Below are positions 60,201 to 64,000 of a stretch of DNA of 64,000 bases, in pieces (position 1 is the first letter of the stretch; every line of letters starts with the position of its first letter). The stretch comes from Chromobacterium subtsugae (GTDB lineage Bacteria; Pseudomonadota; Gammaproteobacteria; Burkholderiales; Chromobacteriaceae). The position numbers were made by a program, and so were the translations under genes. The notes under the pieces were generated by a model. The model saw nothing but the letters and a program-made list of their open reading frames with translations, made no database searches and was not told the origin of the DNA. The DNA lies in NCBI RefSeq assembly GCF_001676875.1, contig NZ_JYKA01000005.1:310001-374000 (forward strand), in the 5' to 3' direction.

Positions 60201-60412
60201 AGTCGCCTCCATCTGGTTCTGTTCATGGGCAAGCAAACAACATGCGTTTAAGAAAATTCACATTGCGCTTGCTCCTTCCAGCTGATTCTGACTATAAACC
60301 CTCATCCTTGCAAAGATAATCGATTTTGCGACGCAGCAAGCACAATGACGCTTCCACGCGGTACAATGCCTCAAATGTCTAAAATTATTAACATATTGAT
60401 GGAGCAGGAAGA
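60201..60412. promoter_or_regulatory. Divergent promoter region of the putrescine locus
   Basis: Holds the promoters of ald (minus) and puuR (plus). TACAAT (60362-60367) is a good plus -10, with a start near 60374. Just downstream an AT-rich element (60374-60396) contains AAAATTATTAACA, resembling the E. coli PuuR site AAAATATAATGAACA, and AATGT/ACAT half-sites. On the minus strand TATAGT (60296-60291) is a candidate -10. Neither promoter has a convincing -35. Confidence 0.5.
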
Positions 60413-60958
60413 ATGGACGTCGGCGCACGGTTGAGAATGGTCAGGACACGGTTCGGCTTGTCGCAAAGAGAGCTGGCCAAGCGCGCGGGCGTCACCAACG
60501 GCACCATCTCGCTGATCGAGCAGAACCGGGTAAGCCCTTCGGTCAGTTCCCTCAAGAAAGTGCTGGAAGGGCTGCCGATCACGCTGGCAGAATTCTTCAC
60601 TTTCGACGCCGAGCCGTCGCAGCCGCGGGTGTTCTACCAGGCGGACGAGCTGCCCAATCTCGGCAACGAGGACATCAACCTGATGCTGGTGGGCACCAGC
60701 CACGACAAGCGCGACATCGCCATCCTGCGCGAACGCTACCTGCCCGGCGCCGATACCGGCCCGGACATGCTGGTGCACGATGGCCAGGAAGGCGGCGTCA
60801 TCATCCGCGGCAGCATAGAGGTGACAGTGGGCAATGAAAGCCGCGTGCTGGGGCCGGGCGACGCCTATTACTTCGACAGCAAGTTGCCGCACCGCTTCCG
60901 CAACGTCGGCGACGACATCTGCGAAATGGTGAGCGCCAGCTCGCCGCCCACATTCTGA
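60413..60958 (+). CDS. puuR: PuuR-like XRE-cupin transcriptional regulator
   Basis: A 181-residue repressor-type protein with an N-terminal lambda-like helix-turn-helix (FGLSQRELAKRAGVTNGTISLIEQ, residues 14-37, shown in part as LAKRAGVTNGTIS) and a C-terminal cupin (residues 105-175: GGVIIRGSIEVTVG, GPGDAYYFDSKLPHRFRNVG). E. coli PuuR has this layout and represses putrescine genes, releasing DNA when putrescine binds. The divergent position opposite ald supports the same role. GGAG precedes the ATG. Confidence 0.88.
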   Translation: MDVGARLRMVRTRFGLSQRELAKRAGVTNGTISLIEQNRVSPSVSSLKKVLEGLPITLAEFFTFDAEPSQPRVFYQADELPNLGNEDINLMLVGTSHDKRDIAILRERYLPGADTGPDMLVHDGQEGGVIIRGSIEVTVGNESRVLGPGDAYYFDSKLPHRFRNVGDDICEMVSASSPPTF

Positions 60959-60983
60959 TGCGCAGCAATCAACGGAGAGCTCC

Positions 60984-61376
60984 ATGAAGCTGGGTTACAC
61001 CATCGTTTACGTGCCGGATGTCGCCGCCTCGCTGCGTTTCTTCGCCCAGGCTTTCGGCTTGAAGCAGAAATGCCTGCACGAATCCGGCGCTTACGGCGAG
61101 CTCGACACCGGAGACACTGTCCTGTCCTTCGCCAGCCACGAACTGGCGGCGATGAATCTTCCCGCCGGCCACGTGCGCGCCAGCGATTCGACGCAGCCGC
61201 TGGGCATGGAAATCGGCCTGGTCACCGAACAGGTGGAGGCCGCGCACCGGCGGGCGCTGGAATGCGGCGCGCAGGAATTGGCAGCCCCGGCGCGCAAGCC
61301 GTGGGGGCAGACGGTGTCCTACTTGCGCAGCCCGGACGGCGCGCTGATCGAACTGTGCAGTCCCCTTTCCGCCTGA
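60984..61376 (+). CDS. VOC-family protein in the putrescine locus
   Basis: A 130-residue vicinal-oxygen-chelate protein: MKLGYTIVYVPDVAASLRFFAQAFG is the first module and LGMEIGLVTEQVEAAHRRAL the second, ending in YLRSPDGALIELCSP with the conserved Glu. The first usual metal-ligand His is replaced (GYTIVYV), so metal binding is uncertain. It resembles glyoxalase-like or antibiotic-resistance VOC proteins. It lies between puuR and the aldehyde dehydrogenase with short gaps (25 and 47 bp), so it is likely in the same operon. GGAGAG precedes the start. Confidence 0.78.
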   Translation: MKLGYTIVYVPDVAASLRFFAQAFGLKQKCLHESGAYGELDTGDTVLSFASHELAAMNLPAGHVRASDSTQPLGMEIGLVTEQVEAAHRRALECGAQELAAPARKPWGQTVSYLRSPDGALIELCSPLSA

Positions 61377-61423
61377 AATCCGCACCGCAACCGCAAAGCA
61401 GCACCACACAAGAGGAGAAAACC

Positions 61424-62914
61424 ATGTCCCGCAGTACGCATGCCGACTGGAAACAACTTGCTGCAGAACTGAAAATCGAGGGCCGCGCCTTCATCGACGG
61501 CGCCTACCGGCATGCCGACGACGAACGCCGCTTCGATTGCGTCAACCCGGCCACCGGCGCCAAGCTGGCCGACATCGCCCACTGCGGCGAAGCCGACGTC
61601 AACAAAGCGGTCAAGGCCGCGCGCCGGGCGTTCGAATCCGGCGTCTGGTCCGGCCTGCCGCCGATCAAGCGCGGCGGCATTCTCAAGCGCTTCGCCGCGC
61701 TGATCCGCGAACACGCCGACGAACTGGCGCTGCTGGAAACGCTGGACGCCGGCAAACCGATCGGCGACACCACCAGCGTCGACGTGCCGGCCGCCGCCCA
61801 TTGCGTGGAATGGTATGCCGAATCGATAGACAAGATAGGCGGCGAAGTGGCGCCGGTCGATCCCAAGCTCGTTGGCCTGGTGACGCGCGAGCCGGTAGGC
61901 GTGGTGGCCGCGGTGGTGCCGTGGAACTTCCCCATTCTGATGGCCAGCTGGAAATTCGGCCCGGCGCTGGCCGCCGGCAACGCGGTCATCGTCAAGCCGT
62001 CGGAAAAGTCGCCGCTCACCGCCATCCGCGTGGCGGCGCTGGCCAAGGAGGCCGGCATTCCCGACGGCATCTTCCAGGTATTGCCCGGCCCCGGCGAAGT
62101 CGGCAAGGCGCTGGCCCTGCACATGGGCGTCGATTGCGTCGCCTTCACCGGCTCCACCGCGGTAGGCAAGCTGATCGCCGGCTACGCCGCCCAGTCCAAC
62201 CTGAAGCGCGTATGGCTGGAATTGGGCGGCAAGTCGCCCAACATCATCTTGTCCGACTGCCCGGATCTCGCGCAGGCGGCCCGCAGCGCGGCCGGCGCCA
62301 TCTTCTACAATATGGGCGAAGTCTGCACCGCCGGTTCGCGCGTGCTGGTCCACAGCGCCATCAAGGAACGCTTCCTCGCCGAACTGCAGGCCGCCGCCGC
62401 CCGCTACTATCCGGGCGACCCGCTCGACCCGGCCACCAGCATGGGAGCCATCGTCGACGGCATCCAGCACAAGAAAGTACTCGGTTATATCGACAAAGGC
62501 GTGAGCGAAGGCGCCAGCCTGCTATTGGGCGGCAAGGCCGCGCATGCCGACAAGGGCCTGTTCATCGAGCCGACCGTGTTCGACTGCCCGCGCCCCGATC
62601 TCGCCATCTGCCGCGAGGAAATCTTCGGGCCGGTGCTGTCGGTGATCACCTTCGACGATGTCGAGGAAGCCATCCGCATCGCCAACGACACCGAATACGG
62701 CCTGGCCGCCGCCGTGTGGACCGCCAATGTCAGCACCGCCCATCAGGTTTCGCGCCGGCTGCGCGCCGGCACCGTCTGGGTGAACTGCTATGACGAAGGC
62801 GGCGACATGAACTTCCCCTTCGGCGGCTACAAGCAATCGGGCAACGGCCGCGACAAGTCCTTGCACGCTCTGGAGAAATACACCGAGCTGAAAAGCACGC
62901 TGATCAAGCTGTAA
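61424..62914 (+). CDS. puuC: Gamma-(glutamyl)aminobutyraldehyde dehydrogenase (PuuC/KauB type)
   Basis: NAD(P)-dependent aldehyde dehydrogenase of 496 aa. VVPWNFPILMASWKFGPAL holds the oxyanion Asn, VWLELGGKSPNII the general-base Glu, and YNMGEVCTAGSRV the nucleophile Cys. The NCYDEGGDMNFPFGGYKQSG ending is typical of polyamine aldehyde dehydrogenases such as PuuC and KauB. It should oxidise 4-aminobutanal or its gamma-glutamyl form to GABA. AGAGGAG lies eight bases upstream of the ATG. Confidence 0.9.
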   Translation: MSRSTHADWKQLAAELKIEGRAFIDGAYRHADDERRFDCVNPATGAKLADIAHCGEADVNKAVKAARRAFESGVWSGLPPIKRGGILKRFAALIREHADELALLETLDAGKPIGDTTSVDVPAAAHCVEWYAESIDKIGGEVAPVDPKLVGLVTREPVGVVAAVVPWNFPILMASWKFGPALAAGNAVIVKPSEKSPLTAIRVAALAKEAGIPDGIFQVLPGPGEVGKALALHMGVDCVAFTGSTAVGKLIAGYAAQSNLKRVWLELGGKSPNIILSDCPDLAQAARSAAGAIFYNMGEVCTAGSRVLVHSAIKERFLAELQAAAARYYPGDPLDPATSMGAIVDGIQHKKVLGYIDKGVSEGASLLLGGKAAHADKGLFIEPTVFDCPRPDLAICREEIFGPVLSVITFDDVEEAIRIANDTEYGLAAAVWTANVSTAHQVSRRLRAGTVWVNCYDEGGDMNFPFGGYKQSGNGRDKSLHALEKYTELKSTLIKL

Positions 62915-63117
62915 ACCCTCTGCGCCGGCCTGGCACCGCCTGGGCCGGCGCGTTTCCCCTCCGCCTCCCCCTCCGCCGCGCATTCTGAACTCACCCACCC
63001 AGCCTGTCTTTGCCCTCTTCGCCCGCAAAGCCGCCGCGCGCCGCGCGCCAGCCGGAGCTAGCAGCCGCCGACAGCCCGGCTATGATTGAAATCAAAGACT
63101 TCCGGATATTTCCCCGC

Positions 63118-63924
63118 ATGCAGCGAATCTACCGACTTGCCGTAGTCGGCCTGCTTTGGCTCACCCCCCTTGCCCAGGCAGCTGACAGCAGCCCCGCCTG
63201 CCCTTCCGGGCCGCTCAGAGTGGGATTTTACGAGTATGGCTTGGCTTACCGCGCCGGACGCGGCTACGACGTTGACCTGATACGCGAATTGGCGCGCCGC
63301 CTGCATTGCCCCATCGCCAGCGAGAGCGTGTTTCCCTGGATCCGCACCCTCAAGATGCTGGAAATCGGCGAAGTGGACATCGCCACCTCCGCCACCCCCA
63401 CTCCGGACCGTCTGCAATACGCGTGGATCTACACCTACAAGCACAGCAAGAGCATGGTATTGCTGCGCACCGAGGTTCAAGCCCGCACCCTGGCGGCCCT
63501 GCCGGACGACCCCAAGCTGCGCTGGGGCGTGATCCGCGGCTGGAAGTTCAGCCCGATGCAGGACCAGTTGCTGGCTGACCTGGCCAAACGCAACAAGATC
63601 GTGCCGGCCGTCGATGAGGACGATTTGTACAAGATGCTGGCCGACGGCGTGATCACCGGCGCGCTAGCCCACCCGACCAGCTACGACGACTGGCTCAGAA
63701 ACCCGCGCATCCGCAACCAGGTGGTCGTGCTGGATCTGTTTCCGGATGTCGAGGCGACCGCGGGCGGCGTGGCGCTCAGCAAAAAGCGCTTCCCGGAAGC
63801 GTCGGCCGAACTATGGCATGCGGAGTTGAAAAAGATGTCCCGCGACGGGACCTTGCGCGACATCTTCCGCCGCTTCCTCAGCGAGGAAACCGCGGACTAC
63901 CTGCTGCGTTCGCCCGTTCCCTGA
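63118..63924 (+). CDS. Second orphan periplasmic solute-binding protein
   Basis: A 268-residue exported protein: MQRIYRLAVVGLLWLTPLAQA is a signal peptide, and the mature part is a two-lobed SBP_bac_3-type fold (LRVGFYEYGLAYRAGRGYDVDLI, ARRLHC, IGEVDIATSATPTPDRLQYA). Two Cys near the start (CPSG and LHCP) could form a disulfide. Starts at 63082 and 63010 are also open; 63118 is chosen because it gives a normal signal peptide. No ABC transporter genes follow inside the window. It resembles the protein at 7266 in type but not closely in sequence. Confidence 0.75.
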   Translation: MQRIYRLAVVGLLWLTPLAQAADSSPACPSGPLRVGFYEYGLAYRAGRGYDVDLIRELARRLHCPIASESVFPWIRTLKMLEIGEVDIATSATPTPDRLQYAWIYTYKHSKSMVLLRTEVQARTLAALPDDPKLRWGVIRGWKFSPMQDQLLADLAKRNKIVPAVDEDDLYKMLADGVITGALAHPTSYDDWLRNPRIRNQVVVLDLFPDVEATAGGVALSKKRFPEASAELWHAELKKMSRDGTLRDIFRRFLSEETADYLLRSPVP

Positions 63925-64000
63925 CGCAGCGTGCCGCGCGGCGCAACAAACGCGCGCGCCGCCAAGGGGTGGAAACGGCTTCCGCGCCGACGGAACATGA

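Overview
The window is a GC-rich, gene-dense chromosomal segment of a betaproteobacterium, almost certainly Chromobacterium. The best single clue is the class III aminotransferase at 55351-56730. From memory it is nearly identical over its whole length to the Chromobacterium violaceum omega-transaminase CV2025, with a scatter of substitutions that suggests a sister species or divergent strain. No IS element, prophage, CRISPR array, tRNA or rRNA gene was seen. All of this is read by eye, with no database search.

Layout. Positions 1-4798 (minus) carry the translation and envelope block rpsB-tsf-pyrH-frr-uppS-cdsA, with hairpin terminators between genes and a structured rpsB leader. Positions 4878-8039 hold a nitronate monooxygenase-like gene, an MFS carrier and an orphan periplasmic solute-binding protein. 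A 435 bp stretch without a confident gene (8040-8474) follows, then anaerobic ribonucleotide reductase nrdD-nrdG with an FNR/ANR-type box. Positions 11353-17402 contain a secreted protein of unknown function, typA/bipA, an unknown acidic protein, a FabMG-family protein and a quinone oxidoreductase. Positions 17547-23030 contain ccoI-ccoS (copper supply to cbb3 oxidase; ccoS is only 55 codons), a concentrative nucleoside transporter and an LplT-like MFS carrier. Positions 23052-27771 (minus) contain a CHASE-PAS histidine kinase, a flavoprotein disulfide reductase and a peroxiredoxin-glutaredoxin hybrid. Positions 27961-33685 contain a VOC protein, then slt, an NDUFA9-like protein, cca and prpF.

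Positions 33915-49913 are one long plus-strand, tightly overlapping aryl polyene (APE) pigment cluster: chain-length factor, two acyltransferases, two ACPs, an AMP-ligase/dehydratase fusion, a glycosyltransferase, an aromatic ammonia-lyase, a thioesterase, a LolA-like carrier, an MMPL exporter, a methyltransferase, a DUF3261 lipoprotein, two ketosynthases, a dehydratase and a ketoreductase. Together they would make an aryl polyene chain, attach it to a lipid and move it to the outer membrane. A small secreted protein follows.

Positions 50463-55176 (minus) contain a SpoU methyltransferase, an HDOD/GAF protein, a membrane methyltransferase and the motAB stator. Positions 55351-62914 are a putrescine catabolism locus: ald, gamma-glutamyl-GABA hydrolase, glutamylpolyamine synthetase and putrescine:pyruvate transaminase run one way, and a PuuR-like regulator, a VOC protein and an aldehyde dehydrogenase run the other way. 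Putrescine:pyruvate transamination yields alanine, and the co-located alanine dehydrogenase would return it to pyruvate. A second orphan solute-binding protein closes the window.

No wholly new system was identified. The most notable points are the transaminase/alanine dehydrogenase pairing, the possibly leaderless FNR-controlled ccoI start, the nested inverted repeat in the rpsB leader, the linkage of motAB to an HDOD protein, and the ammonia-lyase-containing APE cluster with its ligase-dehydratase fusion.
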